A stretch of 64,000 nt of DNA, taken from Chryseobacterium gleum (GTDB lineage: Bacteria; Bacteroidota; Bacteroidia; Flavobacteriales_D; Crocinitomicaceae). The DNA is taken from assembly GCA_945897805.1 (NCBI GenBank), contig CAMDFX010000006.1, forward strand, positions 105,220 to 169,219, read 5' to 3'. The notes under the pieces are model-generated. The model was given only the letters and a program-made list of their open reading frames with translations. It was not told where the DNA came from and did no database searches. Below, piece after piece: positions 49,189-60,259 of this stretch. A program made the position numbers and the translations under genes. Within the stretch, counting starts at the first letter, position 1; the number at the start of each line of letters is the position of its first letter.

Positions 49189-49395
49189 AACATTTCTCGT
49201 TTAAAATGAGCTAGGCTCTGATTTTTAAAATTTTATAGAGTAATGTTTTGCTATAGGCAACTTGTTTTTATAATTATTATTTGGACGAATATACAAATTT
49301 TGCTGTAAACAACAATAAATGATGATTATTTATAGCCACTTTGTTATCAATCTTAACGCTTCATCGATAATAAAGGTTGGGAAAAAATTGAATTT

Positions 49396-49716
49396 CTACG
49401 CTTTTTCTACTTCGACTGCAGTTCCATAAGCCAAAACTTCAGTCACTCCCTGCATCACTTCATTGGATTCATAGCGCATATTTATGATTGCATTTGCGCC
49501 CAATAATTCTGCGTTCTTGATCATCAATTGATACGCTTCTTCGCGAGCACTTTCGCATAGATTGGTGTAGATTACACTTTTTCCACCAAAAATGGTCATA
49601 AAACTGCCTACAAAATTTCCGCCCAAACCGCGTGAGCGAACTGTAATTCCTCTTACTAAACCATGTTGATTGGTGATTTTAAAACCTTCTAAATGTGTAC
49701 TTGTAGTGATGTGCAT
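49396..49716 (-). CDS. YbjQ family (DUF74) protein
   Basis: GLVRGITVRSRGLGGNFVGSF...AREEAYQLMIKNAELLGANAIINMRYESNEV. Confidence 0.88.
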   Translation of the reverse strand: MHITTSTHLEGFKITNQHGLVRGITVRSRGLGGNFVGSFMTIFGGKSVIYTNLCESAREEAYQLMIKNAELLGANAIINMRYESNEVMQGVTEVLAYGTAVEVEKA

Positions 49717-49829
49717 GATTTTTTATTTTTAAAATTAATTTATTTGAAACCCTAGTATTTAGTGGTACCTAAATGATTATAACAGATAAAAACGGCTAAT
49801 TTAAACCTAAAAATCCTCCCGCAAAATCG

Positions 49830-51587
49830 CTAAATTTCAGTTGGCAATTTATGTATATTAACCTCCGGTGAAAGCGTAAATTCTCCTTCTGATTTAGCAA
49901 TAATTACAGATGCCAAACAATTTCCAATGACATTCACGCTCGTTCTTGCCATGTCCATCAGAGCATCAACAGCTAAAATAACACTTGCTTTTTGAGGATC
50001 AACTCCATCGATTGTTGCGACAGCTCCAGCTAAAATCACAAAGGATGCGCCTCGCACGCCTGCAACACCCTTACTGGTAAGCATCAAAACCAAACAAATT
50101 CCAATTTGCTCACCTAAAGACATATCGACACCGCACATTTGTGCAACGAAAACTGTGGCCAACGAAAGATACAAGGTTGTTCCGTCTAAATTGAAACTAT
50201 AACCAGTTGGAATTACGAAAGCGACCACTTTTTTAGAAACACCTAACTTTTCCATGTTTTCCATCGCTTTTGGCAAAGCTGCTTCACTACTTGCGGTGGC
50301 AAAGGCAAGCGAAACAGGCTCTGTAATTGCTTTGATAAATCTGCGAACTGGTACTTTTGCAATCAAAGCAATTGGAAGTAATATGCAAGTCAAAAAGATG
50401 ATCAATGCGACATAAAGCGTTCCGACCAATTGCAATAAATTTCCTAAAATTTCGACCCCAGATTTTGCAACAGTACTCGCTAAAGCCCCAAAAACGGCTA
50501 ACGGTGCAATGTACATGACAATGTCAGTAAACTTAAACATCACTTCACTCAGTCCTTCGAAAAAGCTAAGCATGGTATGTTTATGTTGCTCATGTTTCAC
50601 CATCCCAAGTCCAACGGCAAAAATCACCGAGAAAACCACAATTTGCAATACTTCATTATTGAAAATAGATTTTGCAATGTTTTCAGGAAAAATCTCCACA
50701 ATGTGATCGCGGTGATTTCCTTCCTTGGTTTGTTCTAAAATTTTCTCAGATTTTGCTTTGTCTTCTGCCCTAGCCTCGACATGGACACCAACACCAGCTT
50801 TACTGACATTGATTGCCAGCAAACCAACAAAAAGCGCCATGGTTGTGATAATTTCAAAATACAAAATACTTTTTAAACCAATTCTTCCCAATTGTTTCAT
50901 ATTGGTATGACCGGCAATGCCTACAACCAGCGTAGCGAAAATCAATGGAGCAACCAAAGATTTAATCAAACGAAGGAAAATGACTCCTAAACGTTCCATT
51001 TCAAGGGAAAACATAGGAAAATCAATTCCAACACCAACACCAATTATCATAGCAGCAAAAATCCATAAGGCCAATTTCTTTCTTTTGTAGGCAACAAAAA
51101 GTAGAAAAGCCATCAATAAATACCTTACTATTTGTGCAATTAAAAGTGCATTTTGCGGTGCAGGCATTCCGTCTATTTTCAAAGCTTGAGATTTGTTTGA
51201 AAGCTTGTCGAAGGAAATAGTTGCTTGTTGAATGCTGTCTAATTGATAATTCCCTGAATATAATTTTTGAAGGTTTGTATTTGACAAAACCAATCTTTTG
51301 GAATTAGAATCTAGTTTTGCATTATTTTCTACCAAGTAAACTTTATCCTTTTGAATAAAATCAATGACGAAAACATTTTTCTGAATTGATTTTCCAATAT
51401 TTACTGTTGAAATTTCAATTTTTTGATTGACTTTGAGCCACTCAATTTTCTTGGCGATTTCTTCCTGATGGCTGTTGTGTATTTTACTTTCAATAAAAAA
51501 CACAAAACCAACTAGCATAAAAGCAGTTATAAAAGCAAAAAGAGAATTGATATACTTCATAAATTGAAATTTCGAATAGTTGCTCAA
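49830..51587 (-). CDS. Dicarboxylate/amino acid:cation symporter (DAACS family) with extended N-terminal extracytoplasmic region
   Basis: LIFATLVVGIAGHTNMKQLGRIG, FATASSEAALPKAMENMEKLGV, VIPTGYSFNLDGTTLYLSLATVFVAQ. Confidence 0.92.
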   Translation of the reverse strand: MSNYSKFQFMKYINSLFAFITAFMLVGFVFFIESKIHNSHQEEIAKKIEWLKVNQKIEISTVNIGKSIQKNVFVIDFIQKDKVYLVENNAKLDSNSKRLVLSNTNLQKLYSGNYQLDSIQQATISFDKLSNKSQALKIDGMPAPQNALLIAQIVRYLLMAFLLFVAYKRKKLALWIFAAMIIGVGVGIDFPMFSLEMERLGVIFLRLIKSLVAPLIFATLVVGIAGHTNMKQLGRIGLKSILYFEIITTMALFVGLLAINVSKAGVGVHVEARAEDKAKSEKILEQTKEGNHRDHIVEIFPENIAKSIFNNEVLQIVVFSVIFAVGLGMVKHEQHKHTMLSFFEGLSEVMFKFTDIVMYIAPLAVFGALASTVAKSGVEILGNLLQLVGTLYVALIIFLTCILLPIALIAKVPVRRFIKAITEPVSLAFATASSEAALPKAMENMEKLGVSKKVVAFVIPTGYSFNLDGTTLYLSLATVFVAQMCGVDMSLGEQIGICLVLMLTSKGVAGVRGASFVILAGAVATIDGVDPQKASVILAVDALMDMARTSVNVIGNCLASVIIAKSEGEFTLSPEVNIHKLPTEI

Positions 51588-51839
51588 ATATAGGGCAAAA
51601 TAAGTTTTGGAGCGAAATTCTTAGGAATTAAATGTTTTTAGTGACACAAATTTATTTGCTACTTCTTAAATCTTTATGAGAAAAAATTAATTGACTAAAA
51701 TTTTCATTTTTTTTTCAATAAAACTTGTCATTAATTAGAATATTGTTAATATTGCACTGTCGAAATAGATCCATTCGAAAAAATCAAACAGCACATTTAA
51801 TAGTATAGTGTACTTTCCAGTAATTACTAATTCATATTT

Positions 51840-53738
51840 ATGAATATCAAAGATTTAGAGAGCAAAAAACTCCCTGATTTGCGTGAAATTGCCAAAGCAG
51901 CCGGAATAAAAAAAGTTGAAACTTTTAAAAAATCTGAACTTGTTGATGCAATCAAAGAACTTTCATCAACCACAAGCGATGAAAATTCAGCTCAAATTCA
52001 AAGAAATACAAAGCCCGAAAAAGCAAAAGTTCAAGACGCGGCTTCTGAAATTATTCCAATTGCAGAGACTAAAACAGATGAATCAATTGCTAACAAGCCT
52101 GAAGGCGAAAATCCAATCAAGAAAAGAAAAAGATTGGCTCCTGAAAAAGTAATTATTGGTGCTAAACAACCAATGATTCAAAAAACAGAAGAAAACAGCG
52201 ACCTCTTTACCATCGTTGCTGAAACAAAAGTTGAAATTTCCGCTGCAGATTTAGAAAAGATTACTGAAACAAATTTAGATGTAAAACCAGAAAATAAAGG
52301 ACGTGATATCCGCAAAGAATTTGCCAACAAAAAACCATTTCAACCCAAAGAAAATAGTCTGGAATCAAAAGAAAAAAGACCTTTCATCGAGGGAAATGAA
52401 GAAAAAAACACTCCAGTAGAAGGAGAAATTATACCTGTAGAAAGAAAACCTTTCGTACAAACGCACAAACCAAATCCAAATCAGAATAGACCAAACCCAA
52501 GGCCTAATCCCAATCAAAACCCAAATCAGAATCCAAATCAGCAACGCAATCAAAATCCAAATCAATTGGCTCAGCAACAACGTCAAGCTGAAAAAGAAGC
52601 GGAAGAAGAATTGTATGATTTAGCTGGAATTGTAAGCGCCGAAGGTGTTTTAGAAGTGATTCAAGACGGTTTCGGTTTCTTGCGTTCTTCAGATTATAAC
52701 TATTTGGCTTCACCTGATGATATTTATGTTTCTCAAAGTCAAATCAAACTTTTTGGATTGAAAACTGGAGATACAGTCAAAGGTACAATTCGACCGCCTC
52801 GTGAAGGTGAGAAATTTTTCCCTTTGGTGAAAGTAGATTCAATCAACGGTCGTCATCCTTCTTACATTCGTGATCGTGTTCCTTTTCAGTACTTAACCCC
52901 TTTGTTTCCAAATGAAAAATTCATTTTAACGGGCCACAAGGATGAAAGTATGTCAACAAGAATTATGGACATGTTTGCTCCAATTGGAAAAGGTCAACGT
53001 GGAATGATTGTTGCGCAACCAAAAACTGGTAAAACAATGCTATTGAAAGATGTTGCCAATGCAATTGCGGCAAATCATCCGGAAGTCTACTTGATTGTTT
53101 TATTGATTGATGAACGTCCTGAAGAGGTTACAGACATGGCTCGAAGCGTAAAAGCAGAAGTTGTTGCTTCAACATTTGACGAGCCTGCTGAAAGACACGT
53201 GAAAGTGGCAAATATTGTGCTTGAAAAAGCAAAACGAATGGTTGAATGTGGTCATGATGTTTGCATTTTATTAGATTCAATTACACGTTTAGCACGCGCT
53301 TACAATACTGTTTCACCTGCTTCTGGAAAAGTACTTTCTGGTGGTGTAGATGCCAATGCGTTGCACAAACCAAAACGTTTCTTCGGTTCTGCAAGAAAAA
53401 TCGAAAATGGTGGTTCACTTTCAATTTTAGCGACTGCTTTAGTTGAAACAGGTTCTAAAATGGACGAGGTAATTTTCGAAGAGTTCAAAGGAACTGGAAA
53501 CATGGAATTACAATTGGATCGTAAAATTTCTAATCGTAGAATTTTCCCAGCTATTGACATTTTAGCTTCTGGAACAAGACGCGACGATTTGTTGGTAAAC
53601 AAAGACATGTTGCAACGGATTTATGTATTGCGTCGCCACATTGCCGATATGAATCCAGTGGAAGCAATGGAATTTTTGAAATCACAAATGGACCATACCC
53701 GCTCAAATGAAGAGTTTTTGGTTTCAATGAACAGATAA
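51840..53738 (+). CDS. rho: Transcription termination factor Rho with long disordered insertion
   Basis: Rho_N ([13 protein letters not shown]), RNA-binding domain ([22 protein letters not shown]), [51 protein letters not shown]. Confidence 0.96.
   Translation: MNIKDLESKKLPDLREIAKAAGIKKVETFKKSELVDAIKELSSTTSDENSAQIQRNTKPEKAKVQDAASEIIPIAETKTDESIANKPEGENPIKKRKRLAPEKVIIGAKQPMIQKTEENSDLFTIVAETKVEISAADLEKITETNLDVKPENKGRDIRKEFANKKPFQPKENSLESKEKRPFIEGNEEKNTPVEGEIIPVERKPFVQTHKPNPNQNRPNPRPNPNQNPNQNPNQQRNQNPNQLAQQQRQAEKEAEEELYDLAGIVSAEGVLEVIQDGFGFLRSSDYNYLASPDDIYVSQSQIKLFGLKTGDTVKGTIRPPREGEKFFPLVKVDSINGRHPSYIRDRVPFQYLTPLFPNEKFILTGHKDESMSTRIMDMFAPIGKGQRGMIVAQPKTGKTMLLKDVANAIAANHPEVYLIVLLIDERPEEVTDMARSVKAEVVASTFDEPAERHVKVANIVLEKAKRMVECGHDVCILLDSITRLARAYNTVSPASGKVLSGGVDANALHKPKRFFGSARKIENGGSLSILATALVETGSKMDEVIFEEFKGTGNMELQLDRKISNRRIFPAIDILASGTRRDDLLVNKDMLQRIYVLRRHIADMNPVEAMEFLKSQMDHTRSNEEFLVSMNR
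52468..52590 (+). repeat. Asn/Pro/Gln-rich low-complexity coding repeat in rho
   Basis: [54 protein letters not shown]-type nucleotide repeats. Confidence 0.9.
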
Positions 53739-53748
53739 TTAAATTATT

Positions 53749-53789
53749 AAAACTGTCAATTTCTACTTTAAAATTGGCAGTTTTTTTTT
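53749..53789 (+). terminator. Intrinsic terminator of rho
   Basis: AAACTGTCAATTT...AAAATTGGCAGTTTTTTTTT hairpin and U-tract. Confidence 0.85.
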
Positions 53790-53797
53790 GAATCAAT

Positions 53798-54361
53798 ATG
53801 AGAATTACAGTTAAAGTTGGATTTTTATTTGCCATTGGATGGATGCTTGTCAAGATGACTTTTCATTTTGCAGGGATTTCTGCAACTTCAATTGTACCAA
53901 CTATTTTCATTAATATGTTTTTGCTTTTATCTTCCATTTCTGTGGGATTATATATGCATAAAAAACGAGAAGGTTTTTCACAGGGAAATGCTTTAAGCGA
54001 TATCAAATCTTGCATGACTGTTGGCATTCCTTACAGCGTTTTGGTTGTGATTTTTGTTTATGTGTATTACAATTACATCAATCCAGATTTTGTAAATCAC
54101 ATGATAGCTGAAAAATTAAACGCTTACAAAATAGGATTAGCAAATCCTGAAGAGTTAAAATTAATTCGCGCCAGTAATGAAGCATTTGAAGTAATGACCA
54201 AGGAAGATATTTTCAAGGAAATGGAAAAAAGCACGAGAAGTACAATTTCACCTTTTTCGATAACAACGATTTCTCTACTCGGAATGATTTTACTTTCAAC
54301 TGTTTACAGTATCTTAGCAACTGTAATATTCAGAAAAGTTTTAATGCGTGGCTTAAGATAA
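53798..54361 (+). CDS. DUF4199 domain-containing membrane protein
   Basis: GFLFAIGWMLVKM...FLLLSSISVGLYMHKKREGFSQGNALSDIKSCMTVGIPYSVLVVIFVYVYYNYINP. Confidence 0.75.
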   Translation: MRITVKVGFLFAIGWMLVKMTFHFAGISATSIVPTIFINMFLLLSSISVGLYMHKKREGFSQGNALSDIKSCMTVGIPYSVLVVIFVYVYYNYINPDFVNHMIAEKLNAYKIGLANPEELKLIRASNEAFEVMTKEDIFKEMEKSTRSTISPFSITTISLLGMILLSTVYSILATVIFRKVLMRGLR

Positions 54362-55018
54362 AACTGATTTTTTATCAAATTCAATATTTTTAGCTCCCAA
54401 GTAAAAACAAATTGTACATCCCAACATGAAAAGATGACTTAAATCGTCTTTATTCAACCATTTATAAGGATTTATTTTCAAGATAAATATAAATGCTGAA
54501 GGCAAACAAACCAACACACCATAAACCATATATTTCATGTAGTTGTGTCCTTGTTTCAAATAAATATATCCATAAACACCACAAAAAAAGATGTATGTCA
54601 CGATTGCATCAATGGCAATAAAAAGAAAATTTTGCTTCCACAAGGCCAAGAATAAAAATGTACTGGCTTTTACAATGATACCAATCTTAAATATTTTTTT
54701 GTTTGACTGATTTTTCATTTTAACTAGCATAGCATTGCTAGCAAAATATCCAGAAATGATACCGGTAATCCAATTTGGAAATTTTCCAGGAATAGATAAA
54801 TACTGAAAAAACAAATGACCAAAACCAGCAAAAAGAGTGGAGCAAGAAAAAGTAATGAAAAAATACTTCCAATAATTTACCTCTTCACCATTTCTATCTT
54901 TCAATTTCAAAAATGCATAAAAACAAAAGGAAGCAATTATCCAATTTGTTACCGCCGCCATAGGTTCTTGAAGTTTTATTCCTTGAAAAGAAAAATGGAT
55001 GATTTCTGTTTGATTCAT
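54353..55018 (-). CDS. Hypothetical multi-pass membrane protein
   Basis: Intact ORF with about six hydrophobic segments; no family recognised with certainty. Confidence 0.6.
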   Translation of the reverse strand: MNQTEIIHFSFQGIKLQEPMAAVTNWIIASFCFYAFLKLKDRNGEEVNYWKYFFITFSCSTLFAGFGHLFFQYLSIPGKFPNWITGIISGYFASNAMLVKMKNQSNKKIFKIGIIVKASTFLFLALWKQNFLFIAIDAIVTYIFFCGVYGYIYLKQGHNYMKYMVYGVLVCLPSAFIFILKINPYKWLNKDDLSHLFMLGCTICFYLGAKNIEFDKKSVLS

Positions 55019-55147
55019 GTTGCAAATTTACGGAAAACCAATAAAATAAAGGGAATTTATAATTAATTCTGTATAAATTGTTCTATTTTAACATTCACTT
55101 ACTTACCTTTACAGACAGAAATAAAATCAAAATTCATCCATTTCAAC

Positions 55148-55756
55148 ATGAAAATTCCCTCCAAATATATGGAAGAAGCTGTCGAACAATTGGCAACACT
55201 TCCAAGCATTGGAAAACGTTCAGCTTTGCGTTTGGTCATTCATTTACTGAATAGAAAACCTGAAGAAATTGAGCGCTTTGCGCAATCTTTTTTGGAGATG
55301 AAAAAACATGTAAAATACTGTAAATCATGTGGAAACATTTCTGATTTAGAAATTTGCGCCATTTGCAGTAATCCGCAAAGAAAGCAAGATGAAATTTGTG
55401 TAGTGGAAGATGTTCGCGATGTCATGGCGATTGAAGAAACAGGTTCATTTCATGGAATTTACCACGTTTTAGGTGGAATTATTTCACCCATGGACGGCAT
55501 CGGACCGGCGGATTTAAATATTCCTTCACTTTTAGAAAAAATCAACACGGGAAATGTCAAAGAAGTCATTTTTGCTCTCAGCGCAACGATGGAAGGCGAC
55601 ACGACCAATTTCTTTTTGTACAAAAAAATCCAACCTTCTGGAATTACTGTCACAACCTTGTCAAGAGGGGTTTCTGTTGGCTCAGAACTGCAATATGCCG
55701 ACGGTTTGACATTGGGAAGATCGATTATTAATCGGACATTGTTTCGGGTGGATTGA
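55148..55756 (+). CDS. recR: Recombination mediator RecR
   Basis: LATLPSIGKRSALRLVIHLL, CKSCGNISDLEICAICSNPQR zinc finger, VVEDVRDVMAIEETGSFHGIYHVLGGIISPMDGIGP Toprim. Confidence 0.96.
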   Translation: MKIPSKYMEEAVEQLATLPSIGKRSALRLVIHLLNRKPEEIERFAQSFLEMKKHVKYCKSCGNISDLEICAICSNPQRKQDEICVVEDVRDVMAIEETGSFHGIYHVLGGIISPMDGIGPADLNIPSLLEKINTGNVKEVIFALSATMEGDTTNFFLYKKIQPSGITVTTLSRGVSVGSELQYADGLTLGRSIINRTLFRVD

Positions 55757-55758
55757 AA

Positions 55759-56805
55759 TTAGTTCAAGTTTTCCAGCCACTTCATCGTATCAATTCCATC
55801 TGCATAATCACTCAACATCGGACATTGCGCCTGACCAAAAGGGACATAATTATTCCCAACAATTAATTGGATACTTTCTTGGTGCATTTCTATGTAATTT
55901 TCAACTTCCGATTGATTTTCATATCGGTGGTAAAAAAGCATCGCCAAGGGTGAGTGAAGTTCAGCTGATTCCTTGAGCAAAACAAAACCATTATCCAAAA
56001 TATTTTCTTGGTTCATTAAATGAATCGCTTTGTTGTAATCGTAATTATTGGCGTATTTGTGGTGGTTGACAATTTCAGAATGATTGATTATTCCGCCAAA
56101 AAAACGATTGATATCAAAATCTGCTGGAATCAATATTTGTGACACATTGCGACAGCCTAAACCAAAATAAGTAAAAATATCTTTTCCCAATTCGTGGATT
56201 TGCGATTCTGTTTCTGTTCCGTCCAAAATGGCTAATGAAGTTCTGTTTTTTCTAAAAATATGCGGATATTTACCAAAATAGTTCTCAAAATAACGCATTG
56301 AATTGTTGCTTCCTGTTGCAATCATGGCATCAATCTCACCTATTCTACCTTCGGTCAACGTAATATTAGCCTTAATTTCTGGAGCAAATTTGATTAACAA
56401 ATCGGTCAAAACTGGCAGTAGCGTTTTATCATCCGAACTCATTTTTGCAACAATATGATGACCAGACAACAATACACAAAGAAAATCGTGAAATCCTACC
56501 AAAGGTAAATTTCCAGCCATGATCACTCCTACTCTTTTTGGATTTTCAGTAAAATAATAATTTGATGTCCATGAAGTTAAAGATTCAATCGTCAATTGAT
56601 TTCCCAACGCCAACAATGATTCACAAACTGATTTTTTTGAAAACCAACCATTGAAATGAATTTGTCGATCAATTACAATTTGCAATTTTTCGTATTCTTC
56701 TTCTGTTAATCCAAGGGAAAAATCTGTCCAAGGTTCTTGCTTTCCTGCCTGAACCATCACTTTTCCTAACTGGGCAAATGCAGTAATAAATGTCTCTTTA
56801 TTCAC
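55759..56805 (-). CDS. Acyl-CoA reductase (LuxC-like)
   Basis: RVGVIMAGNLPLVGFHDFLCVLLSGHHIVAKMSSDDKTLLP...YFGLGCRNVSQILIP. Confidence 0.82.
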   Translation of the reverse strand: MNKETFITAFAQLGKVMVQAGKQEPWTDFSLGLTEEEYEKLQIVIDRQIHFNGWFSKKSVCESLLALGNQLTIESLTSWTSNYYFTENPKRVGVIMAGNLPLVGFHDFLCVLLSGHHIVAKMSSDDKTLLPVLTDLLIKFAPEIKANITLTEGRIGEIDAMIATGSNNSMRYFENYFGKYPHIFRKNRTSLAILDGTETESQIHELGKDIFTYFGLGCRNVSQILIPADFDINRFFGGIINHSEIVNHHKYANNYDYNKAIHLMNQENILDNGFVLLKESAELHSPLAMLFYHRYENQSEVENYIEMHQESIQLIVGNNYVPFGQAQCPMLSDYADGIDTMKWLENLN

Positions 56806-56956
56806 GATGTAAAATTAATTGAAAAAGCCAAGAGTTGTGTCACAAATGAATTATTAATTGTAAAGTTAAGTTCATTATTTCCAAATCGACTCGTTGTAAT
56901 ATTTATTTGACCAATCAAAATCAAATATAAAAAATTACGCCTTAGATTTCGTACAT

Positions 56957-57373
56957 TTGAGCAAAGAAAATGCAATGAAAAAGGAGGTTCCGATTGTTTT
57001 TTATGACGGAGATTGTGGTTTTTGCAACAAAACCGTGCAATTCATTCTGAAAAACGGAAAAAACCAAAATCTTCACTTTGCTGCATTACAATCCATCTTC
57101 TCAAAAGATTTTTTTGAAAGCAATCAATTTCCCCAACCAGATTTGAGTACTTTTTATTTCTGGAATGGTAAAGATTTGTTTTCGAAATCAACAGCAGTAC
57201 TTCACTTACTAGATCAACTAAAAATCAGATTTCATTTTTTAAAAATCGGCTACATTTTACCAAAACCACTAAGAGATAAAATGTATGATTTTGTTGCCAA
57301 ACGAAGACATAAAATATCCAATGGATTTTGCGTTATTCCAAGTATTGAAGATAGCAAAAAGTTTATTTCTTAG
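56957..57373 (+). CDS. DCC family thiol-disulfide oxidoreductase (DUF393)
   Basis: IVFYDGDCGFCNKTVQFILKNGK. Confidence 0.9.
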   Translation: MSKENAMKKEVPIVFYDGDCGFCNKTVQFILKNGKNQNLHFAALQSIFSKDFFESNQFPQPDLSTFYFWNGKDLFSKSTAVLHLLDQLKIRFHFLKIGYILPKPLRDKMYDFVAKRRHKISNGFCVIPSIEDSKKFIS

Positions 57374-58979
57374 TCGATTTTATTGCATTTTCCTCTAGTG
57401 CACTTTTTTCTATAATTTCTTTCGGCTCCTCTATGATTTTTAATAAATCCGCCACATTCAAAGGTCGATATTTTGGATTCCAGGAAAAATATTGGATAAA
57501 CTGTTCATCCTTATTGATTTGATCCATGGGATACATCACGCCATCTGGTTGCCCGAGGTACGTGACACTTTCCACTTCTCCACTATCCAACAAAACTTTC
57601 AAATCACTGGCATACAACCTTGTCATTCCTTTTCTTTGTATTTCTACCAGTGTATCATTTTCCTTTGTTTCTTCCGGAAAATAAACTGTTTGCGCATTTC
57701 CTTTTACATCCAGTTTTTTTAATTCATTTGCTATAAAATAAGCAATCATCTTTTTACCAGCAACTTGATTGTAAAATTTACCAGAATCCAATTGCATGAC
57801 TGCTGATGATTTATCAGTAATCTCTACCCTTTCAATGATTGTATCATTCAGAAAAACTTCCATAAATTGTCCCTTCAATTCCGCATTTTTACTCCAAACC
57901 ATCGGCTTTTCGAACATTTGCAACTTTCCGCCTTGTTGCTGATAGCTGAGACTGTCGCATTTTCCTTGAAAATCTTTGCTGAAAATCCGCACATCGTTGT
58001 GTCCCAATATTTTTTCTAATTGATTGAGACTATCTTGAAAACTGAACAATGTATCTGCATGGATGAAAAGTGTATCCTCTTTGAGTTGATATTGGGCAAT
58101 TGCTTTTCCTGTTAAAAATCCATATTTCTTCAAATCGGAAAAATAGGCTTTCTCCCCATTAAATGAGATTTTATTGGTTGTATCTCGATAGAAAATATTT
58201 CCTTTTCCTTGCGAAATTCCTTTTTGGGGATTGACATATAAACTGTCTCCAGAAATAAATTTACTTTCTTTTATGATCGAAGCATTTTTTTGTAAAACGC
58301 CTTCTTCGGTTTCCGTTTGAAACCATCCTTTTTCGCAATGAATTGAATATGTTTTCGATGTGATATCTGTTGGGCCAAAGAAATAAACTTTTTTTACCAA
58401 ATATTTATATCTCAATGTATCTGTTATCATAGATAAGCTATCATTTCGATAATTTACTTTTCCGCTAAAAAAAAGATTTTTGGTATTTGGATAAAAATAA
58501 CCGACTTTACTTGTCAAGATTTCTTTGCTAAGAATACTTTCAATTCTACCACCATTTCTATAAACGGCTTGCTTCAATTTGGCATCATATTCAAGCGTAT
58601 CGGTCAATAATTTGTATTCTCGATCTCGCATTCTCACATTTCCCCACAACTTTGCTTTTTTGGTTTTCCCGCTATAATACATGGAATCACAAAACAAATT
58701 GAGCGTGTCGTTGCTATTTATATGTACTTTTCCGTAGGCTTTAACCTCGTTCGTTTTATCGTAAAAATAAGCTGAATCACAATATATTACATTTCCTTGG
58801 TAAGTAAAATTGACACCACCTCCAGTCAATTTTTGTGCGCCTGTCTTTTCGTTAAATGAAAGTTTGTAAGCCCCTGGTAATAATTCTAAAATATCGTTTT
58901 GACTCCACGAATTGGGCGAGAACAAAAAAATTGCGCCTATGACAAGCGCAATTTTAGATATTTTAAACATGTTCTTCAA
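57363..58979 (-). CDS. OstA-like protein (LptA/LptD N-terminal-like)
   Basis: Repeated YCDSAYFYDKTNEVKAYGKVHINSNDTLNLFCDSMYYSGKTKKAKLWGNV units. Confidence 0.87.
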   Translation of the reverse strand: MKNMFKISKIALVIGAIFLFSPNSWSQNDILELLPGAYKLSFNEKTGAQKLTGGGVNFTYQGNVIYCDSAYFYDKTNEVKAYGKVHINSNDTLNLFCDSMYYSGKTKKAKLWGNVRMRDREYKLLTDTLEYDAKLKQAVYRNGGRIESILSKEILTSKVGYFYPNTKNLFFSGKVNYRNDSLSMITDTLRYKYLVKKVYFFGPTDITSKTYSIHCEKGWFQTETEEGVLQKNASIIKESKFISGDSLYVNPQKGISQGKGNIFYRDTTNKISFNGEKAYFSDLKKYGFLTGKAIAQYQLKEDTLFIHADTLFSFQDSLNQLEKILGHNDVRIFSKDFQGKCDSLSYQQQGGKLQMFEKPMVWSKNAELKGQFMEVFLNDTIIERVEITDKSSAVMQLDSGKFYNQVAGKKMIAYFIANELKKLDVKGNAQTVYFPEETKENDTLVEIQRKGMTRLYASDLKVLLDSGEVESVTYLGQPDGVMYPMDQINKDEQFIQYFSWNPKYRPLNVADLLKIIEEPKEIIEKSALEENAIKSTKK

Positions 58980-58981
58980 TT

Positions 58982-60256
58982 TTACTTTTTATTTTGCAAA
59001 GTTTGCGTTCGATCTGGACCAACTGAAACCACAGTAATCGGAACCTCTAAAGCATTTTCAAGATAAGATACATAATCTTTCAACGCTTGCGGCGATTCTT
59101 CAAATGATTGTAGTTTTGTTAAATCACAATTCCAACCTTGTAATTCTTCATAAATTGGTTCAATTTCAACGTCATTGATATCAAATGGAAGGTAATCAAT
59201 AACCTCGCCATTAATTTTGTAGTGTGTGCACACTTTGATTTTATCAAAACTGCTCAAAACATCTGCCTTCATCATCGACAATTCAGAAACGCCATTGATC
59301 ATGATTGCATATTTCATTGCAGGTAAATCAACCCAGCCACATCTTCTTGGACGACCCGTTGTTGAACCAAATTCTCTTCCCTCCTGACGAATATGTTCTC
59401 CATCTTCATCCAATAATTCAGTTGGAAAAGGACCGCTCCCCACACGCGTGCAGTATGCTTTGAAAATTCCAATCACATCACCAATTTTTGTTGGCGCAAT
59501 GCCTAAACCAGTGCAAGTTCCTGCGGTAACCGTATTTGAAGAAGTTACGAATGGATAAGTTCCAAAGTCAATATCTAACATCGTACCTTGTGCACCTTCA
59601 GCCAAAATTTTCTTCCCTGATTTGATGGCATTATTGATATATTGCTCACTATCAACGCAATTCAACGATCGCAATAATTCAACTCCTTCGAAAAATGCTG
59701 GCTCAAGTTCGGCAATATCAAATTCAAAACCTTCATAACGCTTTAGCATTCCTTTGTGCTTTTCTATTAAAGCATCATATTTCTCCTTAAAATTCGGAGA
59801 AAAAATATCTCCAACTCGCAAACCATTTCGACCAGTTTTGTCCATGTAAGTTGGACCGATACCTTTCAAAGTCGAACCAATTTTATCTTTTCCTTTAGAA
59901 ATCTCAGAAGCAGCATCCAATAGTTTGTGTGTTGGAATAATGATGTGTGCTTTTTTAGAAATCAATAAAGCGTCTTTAATATTCAAATTAAAAGGCGCTA
60001 ACTTTTCAATTTCTTTTTGAAAAACTACTGGATCAATCACCACTCCATTTCCGATCAGATTTTTTACTTCTTTCCTGAAAATACCAGAAGGAATCGTATG
60101 TAAAACATGTTTTACACCTTCAAATTCAAGTGTATGTCCTGCATTTGGTCCACCTTGAAACCTTGCAATAATGTCGTACTTAGGAGTTAAAACATCCACG
60201 ATTTTTCCTTTTCCTTCGTCGCCCCATTGAAGGCCTAATAATACATCTACACCCAT
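58982..60256 (-). CDS. purA: Adenylosuccinate synthase
   Basis: DVLLGLQWGDEGKGKIVDVLTPKYDIIARFQGGPNAGHT, GIGPTYMDKTGRNGLRVGD, EGAQGTMLDIDFGTYPFVTSSNT. Confidence 0.97.
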   Translation of the reverse strand: MGVDVLLGLQWGDEGKGKIVDVLTPKYDIIARFQGGPNAGHTLEFEGVKHVLHTIPSGIFRKEVKNLIGNGVVIDPVVFQKEIEKLAPFNLNIKDALLISKKAHIIIPTHKLLDAASEISKGKDKIGSTLKGIGPTYMDKTGRNGLRVGDIFSPNFKEKYDALIEKHKGMLKRYEGFEFDIAELEPAFFEGVELLRSLNCVDSEQYINNAIKSGKKILAEGAQGTMLDIDFGTYPFVTSSNTVTAGTCTGLGIAPTKIGDVIGIFKAYCTRVGSGPFPTELLDEDGEHIRQEGREFGSTTGRPRRCGWVDLPAMKYAIMINGVSELSMMKADVLSSFDKIKVCTHYKINGEVIDYLPFDINDVEIEPIYEELQGWNCDLTKLQSFEESPQALKDYVSYLENALEVPITVVSVGPDRTQTLQNKK

Positions 60257-60259
60257 TGC

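Noticed and set aside
49750-49785. Short palindrome ATTTAGTGGTACCTAAAT near the YbjQ gene
   Set aside because: Only 6-bp arms in AT-rich sequence; not distinguishable from chance
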